From Pedobacter cryoconitis (GTDB taxonomy: Bacteria > Bacteroidota > Bacteroidia > Sphingobacteriales > Sphingobacteriaceae): 64,000 nucleotides of DNA. The stretch lies in the NCBI RefSeq assembly GCF_014200605.1, contig NZ_JACHCE010000006.1, forward strand, positions 124,001 through 188,000. The letters are read 5' to 3'. Below are positions 1 through 8,280 of the stretch, piece by piece. Each line of letters starts with the position of its first letter. Positions within the stretch are counted from its first letter, which is position 1. Made by a program: the position numbers and the translations under genes. The notes beneath the pieces were generated by a model, which saw only the letters and a program-made list of their open reading frames with translations, ran no database searches and was not told where the DNA came from.

Positions 1-1062
1 TATCTGCTGCATGGAAGAGTTGATACTCATAAATGCACCTCTGTCTTCCACATCAGGAATTGCACTCGTCAGCGCAGAAGACGGCACCATTCTGCTCATA
101 ATTCCTATCATCATCAATACATTCAGAATAATTACAATCCAGAATGGTGTCGCTGACAGATTCGTATAGGCCACACAAATCAGCATAGTCCAGACCGAAG
201 CAAGACTAAAGATCCTGAATTTACTCACCGTATCACTTAAACGGCCTATCAATGGCATAATTACCAATGAACTTACTCCGGAAACCATAAATAGGACCGG
301 CAATTCTTCGGCTGTTACATGAAGGTTATTCACAGCAAACACACTCCCGAAAGGCATCATCATAAAACCGCCAATGGAAAGTGCTGCTGTTGCAGCGAAA
401 CCCACTCTGTAGTTTTTTTTTGCAATAGTATGCCACAAATGCTTAAATGCAGACTTATCCTGTTGTAAACCAAGGTGTTTATTGATTGGCTTGAGCACCG
501 TTACAATTAAAGCAGCTATAATTACCGCCACCGCTGCAACCATAATAAAAGGAGATTCCCAACCCCATTTATTAGCGATATACAAACCTATTGGAATACC
601 CAATACCTGGCTTGCACCAAAGCCCATCTGTATAAAGCCCATTACCCTTCCCCTTTGCTGCAAACTAAAAAGATCGGTAATAATAGCCATAGAGATAGAG
701 CTGATTACCCCACCAAACAGACCAGTGATAATACGTGCAGCCACCAGCAGTTCAAAAGAATTTGCCAGGCTGCATAAAAAGGTTCCGGCGATGAAACCTG
801 TATAAAAGAATAAAAGCAGTTTTTTACGATCAAAACGATCAGCAAAACCTGCAGTTAATAAACCTGAAATACCCGCACTAAAGGCATAAGCAGAAACCGC
901 AATCCCAAATGAGGAGGGCTTCATGCTTAATGATTTGATCAGCATATCTCCAAGTGGAGACATCACCATAAAGTCTAGTATAACAGTAAATTGAGTCATT
1001 GCCAGCATAAAGATTACAATCTTTTGATAGCCTGAAAAAGGTGTTGTTCCTTCTGGTTTCAT
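1..1062 (-). CDS. MFS drug-type exporter (partial, C-terminus off the window)
   Basis: The frame is open from an ATG at 1062 to the window edge, so only about the first 354 residues are present. The N-terminus reads MKPEGTTPFSGYQKIVIFML and is followed by hydrophobic segments. The loop after the second segment carries GFADRFDRKK, the motif A of the major facilitator superfamily, and a later stretch (QQRGRVMGFIQMGFGASQ) fits an exporter of the 12- or 14-helix drug:proton antiporter type. It starts 5 bp after the stop of the 74-aa gene and follows a TetR regulator on the same strand, so it is probably the regulated target of that repressor. The substrate cannot be told from the sequence. Confidence 0.85.
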   Translation of the reverse strand, partial: MKPEGTTPFSGYQKIVIFMLAMTQFTVILDFMVMSPLGDMLIKSLSMKPSSFGIAVSAYAFSAGISGLLTAGFADRFDRKKLLLFFYTGFIAGTFLCSLANSFELLVAARIITGLFGGVISSISMAIITDLFSLQQRGRVMGFIQMGFGASQVLGIPIGLYIANKWGWESPFIMVAAVAVIIAALIVTVLKPINKHLGLQQDKSAFKHLWHTIAKKNYRVGFAATAALSIGGFMMMPFGSVFAVNNLHVTAEELPVLFMVSGVSSLVIMPLIGRLSDTVSKFRIFSLASVWTMLICVAYTNLSATPFWIVIILNVLMMIGIMSRMVPSSALTSAIPDVEDRGAFMSINSSMQQI

Positions 1063-1067
1063 AAAAT

Positions 1068-1292
1068 TTAAGTTAATTCATAGCACATATAGCCATGATT
1101 CCGGACCAGTTCGATAACCTGATGATGCTTTAAGCTATAAGAAACAATTCTTAAAACATAATCTTCATCGTCCAGGTCCACATTCCATTGTTCAATACAT
1201 TTGTTTTCATCCAATAATGGCTGTAGAGCCTGTCTATCCTCTTCAGATTTTATATCTGTTCTAAAAAGCAGGATATGATTGAAATTTTCCAT
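1068..1292 (-). CDS. 74-aa conserved-type hypothetical protein between TetR and MFS genes
   Basis: This 74-aa acidic protein has no signal peptide. Its alternating pattern (ILLFRTDI, then a helix, then WNVDLDDEDYVLRIVS, then a second helix and a short strand) suggests a small ferredoxin-like beta-alpha-beta-beta-alpha-beta fold, like heavy-metal-associated domains. It has no CxxC metal motif, so a copper-chaperone role is not supported. It lies between the TetR gene and the MFS gene, 5 bp from the latter, and is probably co-transcribed with both. I do not recognise a function; a small cytosolic accessory or sensory protein of the exporter operon is possible. Confidence 0.7.
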   Translation of the reverse strand: MENFNHILLFRTDIKSEEDRQALQPLLDENKCIEQWNVDLDDEDYVLRIVSYSLKHHQVIELVRNHGYMCYELT

Positions 1293-1343
1293 TTTTTGTC
1301 ATTCTTAAATCTGTTTAAATACATAAATAAAATCATCTGACTT

Positions 1344-1934
1344 TTATTTCTTCAATCCTTTAACAACCAGATCAAAGGCCTCCCATAACATTTCATCCGT
1401 CAAACTGAATGGTTTACCAGCAAGGCTCTGACCTTCATTACTAAATTTAATCAGCGCGTAAAGCGGTGCAAAGGCAACTGACCAGTATACCTCAAAAGGC
1501 ATCTCCTTTACCTCCCCGCGAGAGATAATATTGTCGTTAAATCTTTTGAATTTGCCCAGCGCATCTTCCATTAGAGTTGAGAGAAACAGGTCCTGGTAAA
1601 CCGAAGCTCTCAGCTGCTCATTAAACTTACCCAATACCGGGTTATTGATCAGATCCCGATAACGGTTTTTCCATTGCTGGCGCAGCCCATCTTCAAAAGA
1701 AGCTTCAGGATCAAAATTGTGCAACATTGACTTCCCCATCATTTTACCATGTTCTACGGCAAGCTGTGAAAGCAGGTCATCCTTGTCCTTGTAATAAATA
1801 TAAAGCGTGGCTACGGAAATGCTACAGGCTTTAGCGAGCTTATTCATACTAAAACTTTCAAAACCGCCATTTGCGATAGTTTCTAAGGCGATTTTTTTTA
1901 CCAGATTCTCTTTCTCAATATCTCTTGTACGCAT
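1344..1934 (-). CDS. TetR/AcrR family transcriptional regulator
   Basis: The protein opens with a TetR-type helix-turn-helix: KIALETIANGGFESFSMNKLAKACSISVATLYIYYKDKDDLL, with the usual T-LY-YY-KD recognition helix. A helical ligand-binding domain follows. An upstream ATG at 1973 would give 209 aa. I prefer the ATG at 1934 (MRTRDIEKENL, 196 aa) because a -7 box on this strand (TATATTTG, 1953-1960) and a palindrome lie between the two codons, which would place the upstream codon before the transcript start. The gene heads the operon with the 74-aa protein and the MFS exporter and probably represses it until an inducing compound binds. Confidence 0.88.
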   Translation of the reverse strand: MRTRDIEKENLVKKIALETIANGGFESFSMNKLAKACSISVATLYIYYKDKDDLLSQLAVEHGKMMGKSMLHNFDPEASFEDGLRQQWKNRYRDLINNPVLGKFNEQLRASVYQDLFLSTLMEDALGKFKRFNDNIISRGEVKEMPFEVYWSVAFAPLYALIKFSNEGQSLAGKPFSLTDEMLWEAFDLVVKGLKK

Positions 1935-1952
1935 AATTATCAAATGATCCGT

Positions 1953-1984
1953 CAAATATAAGTGAATATTCATTCATTAATGAA
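1953..1984 (-). promoter_or_regulatory. Promoter and candidate TetR operator of the exporter operon
   Basis: On the minus strand TATATTTG (1953-1960) matches the Bacteroidota -7 box. Immediately upstream is the perfect palindrome TGAATATTCA (1963-1972), followed by a second perfect palindrome TTCATTAATGAA (1973-1984). Both sit where a repressor would block RNA polymerase. TGAAT/ATTCA half-sites resemble those bound by several TetR-family repressors. The regulator assignment is inference. Confidence 0.55.
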
Positions 1985-1999
1985 ATAATAAATAAAATA

Positions 2000-2007
2000 T
2001 ATCTTTG
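2000..2007 (+). promoter_or_regulatory. Bacteroidota -7 box for the AsmA-like gene
   Basis: TATCTTTG matches TAnnTTTG and lies 29 bp before the GTG start at 2037. The palindrome at 1973-1984 lies upstream of it, near the expected -33 region, so the TetR protein could affect both divergent genes. Confidence 0.55.
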
Positions 2008-2036
2008 CACAACACAAATTTTAATAACCTATCAGA

Positions 2037-5000
2037 GTGAAAAAAGCACTAAAGATCACAGGAATAAGTATTACCTCTCTCATCCTGCTGATATTACTAG
2101 TCCCCTATTTAATACCTGGCACAATATCTCAGGAAATAGAAACCCGGATCAATCAAAACATTAATGGTAAAGCTGAATTTGAAAGTACCAGTTTATCTTT
2201 TTTTACCCATTTTCCTTCCTTAACACTGAGTCTTAATAATTTCACTTTAAAAGGATCTGCACCATTTGAAAAAGAGACGCTAATCCACGCTAAACAATTA
2301 TCTTTTCGTTTAGACCTGAGTACTATATTTTCAAAACAAGTCAAAATTAACCAGATATTTTTAGACCAGGCTAATATTAATGTTCAGGTAGATGAGAAAG
2401 GAAATCCTAACTATAATGTCTACAAAAGCAGTAACAGCACTCCAAACCAGTCAGATGGAGCTTCCACAGCCATAAAAATTGAGGGGATCTTTATCAATAA
2501 GAGTAATCTGACATATAATGATCAGTCAATCCCAATGAAAGTTAGTGCCAAAGGTTTAAATTATGCAGGTAAAGGCGATCTGAGCCAGGCAATTTTTGAT
2601 TTAAAAAGTAATGCCAGAATTGACTCACTTGATTTATATTATAACAATTCACCTTATCTCCTGAATAAAAAGATAGACGCAAAACTGGTTACTAAAATCA
2701 ATACCAACTCGCTCGATCTGATGTTCAATGAAAACGACTTAAAGATAAATACTTTGCCAATTCTGTTTGTTGGTAAATTTTCATTTCTTAAAGACGGTTA
2801 TGATATCAATTTCAAGACTACTGCCAAAGAAACTGATCTTCACAACATTTTCACTGTTTTACCTCCCTCTATTGCAAACCGGATGGAAAAAACAACAATT
2901 AAAGGTTATGCTGAAATTAAAGCTTCTTTAATAGGGAAATATCTGGCAAAACAGCAAATTATGCCTACCCTATCCTTTAATATCAAAGTACGTGACGGAA
3001 ATATCACAAATCCAAAGGCACCGGAAGCAATCAGTAACCTCTATCTGAATTTACAGATGAAACTGCCCGGCTTAAATCCTGACAGTTTATATATAGATAT
3101 GGATAGCCTGTATTTTAATATGGGCAAAGATTATATCAATTCTGTGGTTAAGCTAAATGGTTTAAAAAAGCCCACAGTCCATATCAATACCAGGGGATCA
3201 ATAGATTTAACTAAATGGGCTGAGATTTTTGAGGTAAGTAACCTCAAAGGTATTTACACTATAGATCTGAAAGCAGACGGTCAATTCACTAAAAAAGTAG
3301 TTAGAAGTGGTATAAGAAAAGTAGATACGGTAAACGTCATTCCAAAATTTACATTAAAATCTTCACTGCGTGGCGGTTACTTTAAATACCCTTCACTAAA
3401 TGCCTCAATCGATCAGATCAATTTCAATATAAACGGACATAATACGGACGGAAATTATAAACATACACAGCTTGACATAACTGACATCAATTTGCAGGCA
3501 TTAAGTAATTATATCAGGGGATCAGCCAGCATACAACCCGGTCAAATGGCCATTGATGTCAAACTGAAATCAATGGTTAATCTTGCTGAAATTAAGCAAT
3601 TCTACCCTTTAAAAGACCTGGAGCTTAATGGAGAGCTCAATATGGATCTGCAATCCAAAGGTATTTACAACAAGGCAAGAAAAACTTTCCCGGTAACAGC
3701 CGCATCTTTCAAGCTGGCAAACGGACGGATTAAAACTGCTCATTTTGATCAGCCTTTAACGCAAATTGTTGTAGACGGGACTCTGACCAATAAAAATGGG
3801 ACTTTGAGAGGTACACAGGTTAATATCAAACCGATCTCTTTTGTCATGGCAGGCCAGCCCTTTATGCTAAAGGCAGCAGTCCGGAACTTTGAAAATGTTG
3901 CTTATAATATCACCTCAAAAGGGACGATAGATATTGGCAAAATGTATCAGTTCTTTGCTGTTAAAGGTTATAATGTCAAGGGTACAATATTTACTGACCT
4001 CTCTTTAAAAGGATTGCAGAGTGATGCTACAGCTGGAAATTATCAAAAACTAAATAACAGGGGCCGTCTGATCGTAAATCAGATTAACCTGCAATCAGAT
4101 CTTTTCCCAAAACCATTCCTCATCAAAAACGGCGTCTTTTCTTTTGCTCAGGACCAGATGAAATTTGAGAAATTCAAAGCCAGTTATGGTCAGTCAGATT
4201 TCACTATGGATGGTCAGCTGGGTAATATCATTAATTATGTGCTTAGCCCAAAAGCCAAATTAACAGGAAACTTCAATTTCCAAAGCAAGCGCATATTTGC
4301 AGATGAGTTAATGGTTTATAATACACCTAAACCCATACCAGGTGCACCTGCAGGAAGTAATGGTGTCATTCTGATTCCTTCAAACCTGGACGTAACTTTA
4401 TCTGCCAATGCAGGAACTGTATATTATAATGAGCTGCAGATCAAAAACGCAAAAGGTAACTTAGCTTTAAAAGATGGTACTTTGACCCTGAACCAAACCA
4501 GTTTTAACCTGATAGACGCTGCAGTTAATATGGATGCTACTTATAAAAGTATAACTCCTAAATCAGCTTTCTTTGATTATCATATTACAGCAAAAGAATT
4601 TGATATAGCCAAAGCCTATAAAGAAATAAAAACGTTCAGAACACTGGCCACTTCAGCATCAAAAGTTAAAGGTATTGTAGGCCTCGATTATCAGTTAACC
4701 GGAAAACTTAACCAGGATATGATGCCGGTTTACCCCTCGTTGAAAGGCGCCGGTGTATTGTCACTAAAGAAAGTGAGCCTGAGCGGATTTAAAATGATGA
4801 ATGCAGTGAGTAAGGCAACCCGCAGAGATAGCCTGAACAATCCTGATTTACGCGATGTAGAGATTAAATCTACGATCAATAAAAACATCATTACTATAGA
4901 AAGATTTAAAATGCGTATTGCCGGATTCAGACCCCGTTTCGAAGGACAGGTCAGCTTTGATGGCCATCTGAATATGAGCGGGAGATTAGGTCTGCCCCCA

Positions 5001-5108
5001 TTTGGTTTGATTGGTATACCTTTGACTATTACCGGTACACAGGATAAACCAATTATTAAGCTTAAAAGAAACAAAGAGGCTAAACTGGAAGAAAAAGAGG
5101 AAGAATAA
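2037..5108 (+). CDS. AsmA-like inner-membrane-anchored protein (1023 aa)
   Basis: The start is GTG at 2037, 29 bp after a good -7 box. Residues about 4-26 form one N-terminal transmembrane segment. The rest is a very long repetitive beta-rich region typical of AsmA/YhdP/TamB-type proteins, which form periplasmic grooves bridging the inner and outer membranes and are linked to phospholipid transport or outer-membrane biogenesis. The C-terminal part (FDGHLNMSGRLGLPPFGLIG followed by IPLTITGTQDKPIIKLKR) matches the conserved end of Bacteroidota AsmA-family proteins, and the last residues are a charged tail rich in Lys and Glu. It is a single gene with its own terminator. The membrane topology is well supported, the transported lipid is not. 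Confidence 0.88.
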   Translation: MKKALKITGISITSLILLILLVPYLIPGTISQEIETRINQNINGKAEFESTSLSFFTHFPSLTLSLNNFTLKGSAPFEKETLIHAKQLSFRLDLSTIFSKQVKINQIFLDQANINVQVDEKGNPNYNVYKSSNSTPNQSDGASTAIKIEGIFINKSNLTYNDQSIPMKVSAKGLNYAGKGDLSQAIFDLKSNARIDSLDLYYNNSPYLLNKKIDAKLVTKINTNSLDLMFNENDLKINTLPILFVGKFSFLKDGYDINFKTTAKETDLHNIFTVLPPSIANRMEKTTIKGYAEIKASLIGKYLAKQQIMPTLSFNIKVRDGNITNPKAPEAISNLYLNLQMKLPGLNPDSLYIDMDSLYFNMGKDYINSVVKLNGLKKPTVHINTRGSIDLTKWAEIFEVSNLKGIYTIDLKADGQFTKKVVRSGIRKVDTVNVIPKFTLKSSLRGGYFKYPSLNASIDQINFNINGHNTDGNYKHTQLDITDINLQALSNYIRGSASIQPGQMAIDVKLKSMVNLAEIKQFYPLKDLELNGELNMDLQSKGIYNKARKTFPVTAASFKLANGRIKTAHFDQPLTQIVVDGTLTNKNGTLRGTQVNIKPISFVMAGQPFMLKAAVRNFENVAYNITSKGTIDIGKMYQFFAVKGYNVKGTIFTDLSLKGLQSDATAGNYQKLNNRGRLIVNQINLQSDLFPKPFLIKNGVFSFAQDQMKFEKFKASYGQSDFTMDGQLGNIINYVLSPKAKLTGNFNFQSKRIFADELMVYNTPKPIPGAPAGSNGVILIPSNLDVTLSANAGTVYYNELQIKNAKGNLALKDGTLTLNQTSFNLIDAAVNMDATYKSITPKSAFFDYHITAKEFDIAKAYKEIKTFRTLATSASKVKGIVGLDYQLTGKLNQDMMPVYPSLKGAGVLSLKKVSLSGFKMMNAVSKATRRDSLNNPDLRDVEIKSTINKNIITIERFKMRIAGFRPRFEGQVSFDGHLNMSGRLGLPPFGLIGIPLTITGTQDKPIIKLKRNKEAKLEEKEEE

Positions 5109-5115
5109 TTTCATT

Positions 5116-5154
5116 AAAAAAGGCCGGTATCTTTTTCAGATACCGGCCTTTTTT
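5116..5154. terminator. Bidirectional intrinsic terminator
   Basis: A 17-bp perfect stem with an A-run on the left and a T-run on the right (core GGCCGGTATCT / AGATACCGGCC) encloses a 5-base loop. It sits between the convergent AsmA-like gene and the beta-barrel gene and can serve both strands. Confidence 0.9.
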
Positions 5155-5198
5155 AATATTTACTTATCTTCTTTTAAAAGATTCTGAGTCTTTTACGA

Positions 5199-5753
5199 TT
5201 AAAGTTTAAAACCGTAAGCAATACGTAAAGCAACCTGACCTACGCTTTTATTATCATAAGTATTTGAATAACGTAATGCATCACCTTTACCTGTATTTTC
5301 GTATTTAATACCTAAATCCAAACCATTACTCCATGAGTAACCCAGGGTTGGTGCATATAGGAAAGTTGTTTTTGAGTTTTTAGATACGCCAAAAGCAGCA
5401 CCTACTTCACCCATTGCATATATACCTGAACCAGTTGCATCAAAGAAATACTTTAGACCAGTTTTCACAGGGATGTAAGCATAATCAGGAACAGAGATGT
5501 TATTTACAGGACCAACACTGTAAACGCGGTCTTTTGCAAAATAGTGGTTATAACCAGTTGCAATCGGTACAGATAATTGTTTAGTTACGTCAAACTGTGC
5601 ACGTACATCAATACCTGCAGCTACACTGTAATTGTTATTTGTAGGGATACCGATATTTGCACCAACACCTATTTTTTGAGCACTAACATTCGTTGTGAAG
5701 AATATTGCCACAGCAGCTACTGCCGAAGCAAGATATTTAGTAGAATTTTTCAT
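5199..5753 (-). CDS. Outer-membrane beta-barrel protein
   Basis: This 184-aa protein begins with a Sec signal peptide (MKNSTKYLASAVAAVAIFFT, cleavage likely after NVSA). The mature part consists of alternating aromatic/hydrophobic strands (GVGANIGIP, AAGIDVRAQF, TGLKYFF, GLDLGIKYE) and ends in VALRIAYGFKL. This is the pattern of a small eight-stranded outer-membrane barrel of the OmpX/OmpW-like PF13568 type. It is a single gene, convergent with the AsmA-like gene through a shared terminator. No ligand or catalytic role can be read from the sequence. Confidence 0.85.
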   Translation of the reverse strand: MKNSTKYLASAVAAVAIFFTTNVSAQKIGVGANIGIPTNNNYSVAAGIDVRAQFDVTKQLSVPIATGYNHYFAKDRVYSVGPVNNISVPDYAYIPVKTGLKYFFDATGSGIYAMGEVGAAFGVSKNSKTTFLYAPTLGYSWSNGLDLGIKYENTGKGDALRYSNTYDNKSVGQVALRIAYGFKL

Positions 5754-5989
5754 TTGTTGTTTATTATTTTTTAATTGTTATGAAGCTTGTATGAAACATC
5801 CAGGCTTCAGCGGGATAAATACAAAATGCATGCCATTCCGGGAGCTCTGCCCTTCACGTCGATACAAAACAGCCCTGAAACCTGTATAAATGGTGTTTTT
5901 CAAAACCCAGAATTTTCAGGAGGAATAAAGAAGTCCAAATCGCAATTGTCCGCAGTAAGGAATCATCGGGAAGCTTATGTAACAGCTAT

Positions 5990-6928
5990 TTACCGGAGGA
6001 ATGACTCGTTATATAATTTGATAACTTGCCTGGTTAAATGTTCTGTTCCCATAGCTGAGTCCAGCCAGTTTATCATAATACCGTCTTTTTCCATTTTTCT
6101 GAAAAAGGTCATTTGTCTTTTCGCAAATTGACGGATTGCAATGTACAATTTCTCTTTCAAGTCCGGTAAACTGATCTTATTTTGGAGATATTCAGTGATA
6201 AATTTATATTCCATACCATAAAACAAGAGCATTTCTGCGCTTACCCCACGTTTTAAAAGCCCTTGAACTTCTTCGATTAAGCCATGCTCAAAACGTTCAT
6301 TCAACCTTTTATAGATTCTTGCTCTGCGGGTTTCTACCTCTGCATCTAAACCAATCACTAAAGACCTGAACTGCGGCCGCTCCTGTTCTACTAAAGTATG
6401 ATCTTGTAAATATGCAGCAATCTCAATCGCTCTAACCAGTCTTTTAGCAGAAGAAAGATCTGCATGTCCGGTAAATCCGGCCGGATAACCTGCCAACAAT
6501 ATCCTTAGCGCATGAATATCATGAACCGGAAGGCCCATTCTCAATTCTTCATTTACAGGAACTGCCGTATACTGATGATTTTGTAATATACTATGAATAT
6601 ACATTCCGGTTCCTCCACATAATACAGGAATTTTATGCTGAGCAGTTAGCTTTCCGAACACCTCATAGAAATCATCCTTAAATGAATTGACATTATAACT
6701 TTCACCTGCTTCTCTGATATTAATCAAATGATAAGGAATAGTTTTCTCACCTATCCTGTATTCATGCAGGTCTTTTCCGGTACCCAAATCCATATCTTTA
6801 AATACCTGTCTGCTGTCGGCACTAATTACCTCACCATTTAAAGCATCAGCAACGCTGACAGCAAGTTTAGTTTTTCCGGAGGCTGTGGGGCCCAGTATAA
6901 TTAAAAGAGGGTTCTCGTTTATTGGCAT
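5990..6928 (-). CDS. miaA: tRNA dimethylallyltransferase (MiaA2-type)
   Basis: The enzyme transfers a dimethylallyl group to adenosine 37 of tRNAs reading UNN codons. The P-loop GPTASGKT is at residues 13-20 and the DSRQ substrate-binding motif follows. The next stretch, VFKDMDLGTGKD, differs from the usual YKGMDIGTAKP of MiaA. Bacteroidota often carry two miaA paralogues, and this variant looks like the second one. The length of 312 aa is normal. The start overlaps the end of the upstream gene by 10 bp, implying translational coupling. Confidence 0.9.
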   Translation of the reverse strand: MPINENPLLIILGPTASGKTKLAVSVADALNGEVISADSRQVFKDMDLGTGKDLHEYRIGEKTIPYHLINIREAGESYNVNSFKDDFYEVFGKLTAQHKIPVLCGGTGMYIHSILQNHQYTAVPVNEELRMGLPVHDIHALRILLAGYPAGFTGHADLSSAKRLVRAIEIAAYLQDHTLVEQERPQFRSLVIGLDAEVETRRARIYKRLNERFEHGLIEEVQGLLKRGVSAEMLLFYGMEYKFITEYLQNKISLPDLKEKLYIAIRQFAKRQMTFFRKMEKDGIMINWLDSAMGTEHLTRQVIKLYNESFLR

Positions 6929-7773
6929 AGTAAGATATACTTCAGGTTTCCGGTATTAAAAACACTGATATAATGTAAAGAATTTAAATATACTATTTTC
7001 TCAGAAGTTGCTAATGGAGCAAGATCAGCAATAATTTCTGCCGGCAGGCGATGCGGAAAATAACGGATATTAGTACTCTGATCCAGCCATATTTCTGCAG
7101 GTGGCATTTGTGAGACCATTTCAAAACCGAGTTTTGTATATCCTTTCCCATAAGACCAGTCCAGATCTGCGTAAGTCATGACATCACTGGGAAGAATCGT
7201 TTTGATTAAATGTTTAATCAGTTTACTCAACCCGCCCTGCACAGTAAAACCATCAGCAGTTGCAAACCTGATCAATTCTACAGAAGTATAATCTGCATGT
7301 TTTCTTGTCATTTTACGCTTAGCACTAAAAGTAGCCACAGCCACAAATTGTCCTTCTAAAACCAAAGCATACCTATGTCTTGCCTTAGCGGATCCCTGGA
7401 GATGATTTTCCTGAAGAAATCTATCAGCCTCAGGCTGAGTGATCGTAATGATACTTGTTTTTCGACCGTGAATCCTTTTGTTTTTTCCAAGTAGTGCACT
7501 GATACGACTTAGAATTTGCACTGGTTTAGTATACCAGATGTCTTCCCAGAGCTGAATTAATTGTTTTTCGGAAGCACTATATTGCTGTTGCAACAATAAT
7601 GTTTCTGCTGAATCTGGATGTTTTGCAATACTTAGCAAATTAAGATGCAGCTCTTCATTATCCTGAAACTTCAATAAAAGAAAAGAGTCAGAAGTATATA
7701 ATTCTGACTCAATGCCTATAGCTTGTAATGCTTGTTTAAGCTCTTGTTGCCAGCTTATTTTTTTTATACTCAA
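6919..7773 (-). CDS. Hypothetical protein with Mom/GNAT-like acyltransferase domain
   Basis: This 284-aa cytosolic protein has an unassigned N-terminal part (about 1-105). The C-terminal region (about 110-245) has features of a GNAT-like fold related to phage Mom-type and homing-endonuclease-associated domains: RFLQENHLQGSAKARHRYAL, then VAVATFSAKRKM, then the SVELIRFATADGFTVQGGLSKL core and the YGKGYTKLGFEM end. It overlaps miaA by 10 bp, so a role linked to RNA or nucleotide modification is conceivable, but that comes only from the neighbourhood. I do not recognise a named family member. Confidence 0.65.
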   Translation of the reverse strand: MSIKKISWQQELKQALQAIGIESELYTSDSFLLLKFQDNEELHLNLLSIAKHPDSAETLLLQQQYSASEKQLIQLWEDIWYTKPVQILSRISALLGKNKRIHGRKTSIITITQPEADRFLQENHLQGSAKARHRYALVLEGQFVAVATFSAKRKMTRKHADYTSVELIRFATADGFTVQGGLSKLIKHLIKTILPSDVMTYADLDWSYGKGYTKLGFEMVSQMPPAEIWLDQSTNIRYFPHRLPAEIIADLAPLATSEKIVYLNSLHYISVFNTGNLKYILLCQ

Positions 7774-7904
7774 CTTATTTTTTATTTACAGCTTTCCTGC
7801 TCTTTATCTATCTATCCCGGTTTTTATAGTTATGCCAGCTTCCCTGTACCAGATCCTTAACCGCTTCCCTATCGCCCTCTATATGCTTTGCTGCATCAAT
7901 TTCT

Positions 7905-8237
7905 CTACACCCAGCCCTGCTCCTTAAATATTTTATATCCTGCAGCGACCTTCTCTTCTATTAAATTCAAAGTTACATCATCTAATTCTTTAATATACAT
8001 TGTTCTTTCATGCTGAGGAACAGAATCAGGGAGCAGATCAAATGCTACATGATCATCTTTAACTTCCATACTGAGAAAAAACACCTCTGGTTTGTTCTGA
8101 TCTTTCGCCTCCAATGCCGGAGCAGCCCAAAGATCATATTTTTGATCGCTGTTTGCACCATCATTAAAGCCTAAAGTAGTATAAGGTTGTAAAGTTGCCC
8201 TGATAGTTTGAAAAATTTCTATAAGATCCGTTTTCAT
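7905..8237 (-). CDS. Hypothetical 110-aa protein
   Basis: A small acidic protein without signal peptide or membrane segment. It starts MKTDLIEIFQTIRATLQPYT and has central beta-rich stretches (YDLWAAPALEA, EVFFLSMEVKDDHVAFDLLP) and a helical end (LNLIEEKVAAGYKIFKEQGW). The pattern resembles small cytosolic Bacteroidota proteins of unknown function, some annotated as DUF1801-like. It lies 43 bp downstream of the metallo-hydrolase end-to-start on the same strand. I cannot assign a function. Confidence 0.65.
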   Translation of the reverse strand: MKTDLIEIFQTIRATLQPYTTLGFNDGANSDQKYDLWAAPALEAKDQNKPEVFFLSMEVKDDHVAFDLLPDSVPQHERTMYIKELDDVTLNLIEEKVAAGYKIFKEQGWV

Positions 8238-8280
8238 ATGTTTGGTATTTTGAAGTCATAGCTATAACAAGGATTAAAAC

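Noticed and set aside
4730..5074. Long antisense frame inside the AsmA-like gene
   Set aside because: It lies wholly within a strongly supported gene in the opposite direction, and its translation has no recognisable domain.
5754..5989. Possible small genes between the beta-barrel gene and miaA on the plus strand
   Set aside because: The frames overlap each other or run into neighbouring genes, lack promoters and show no recognisable protein features.
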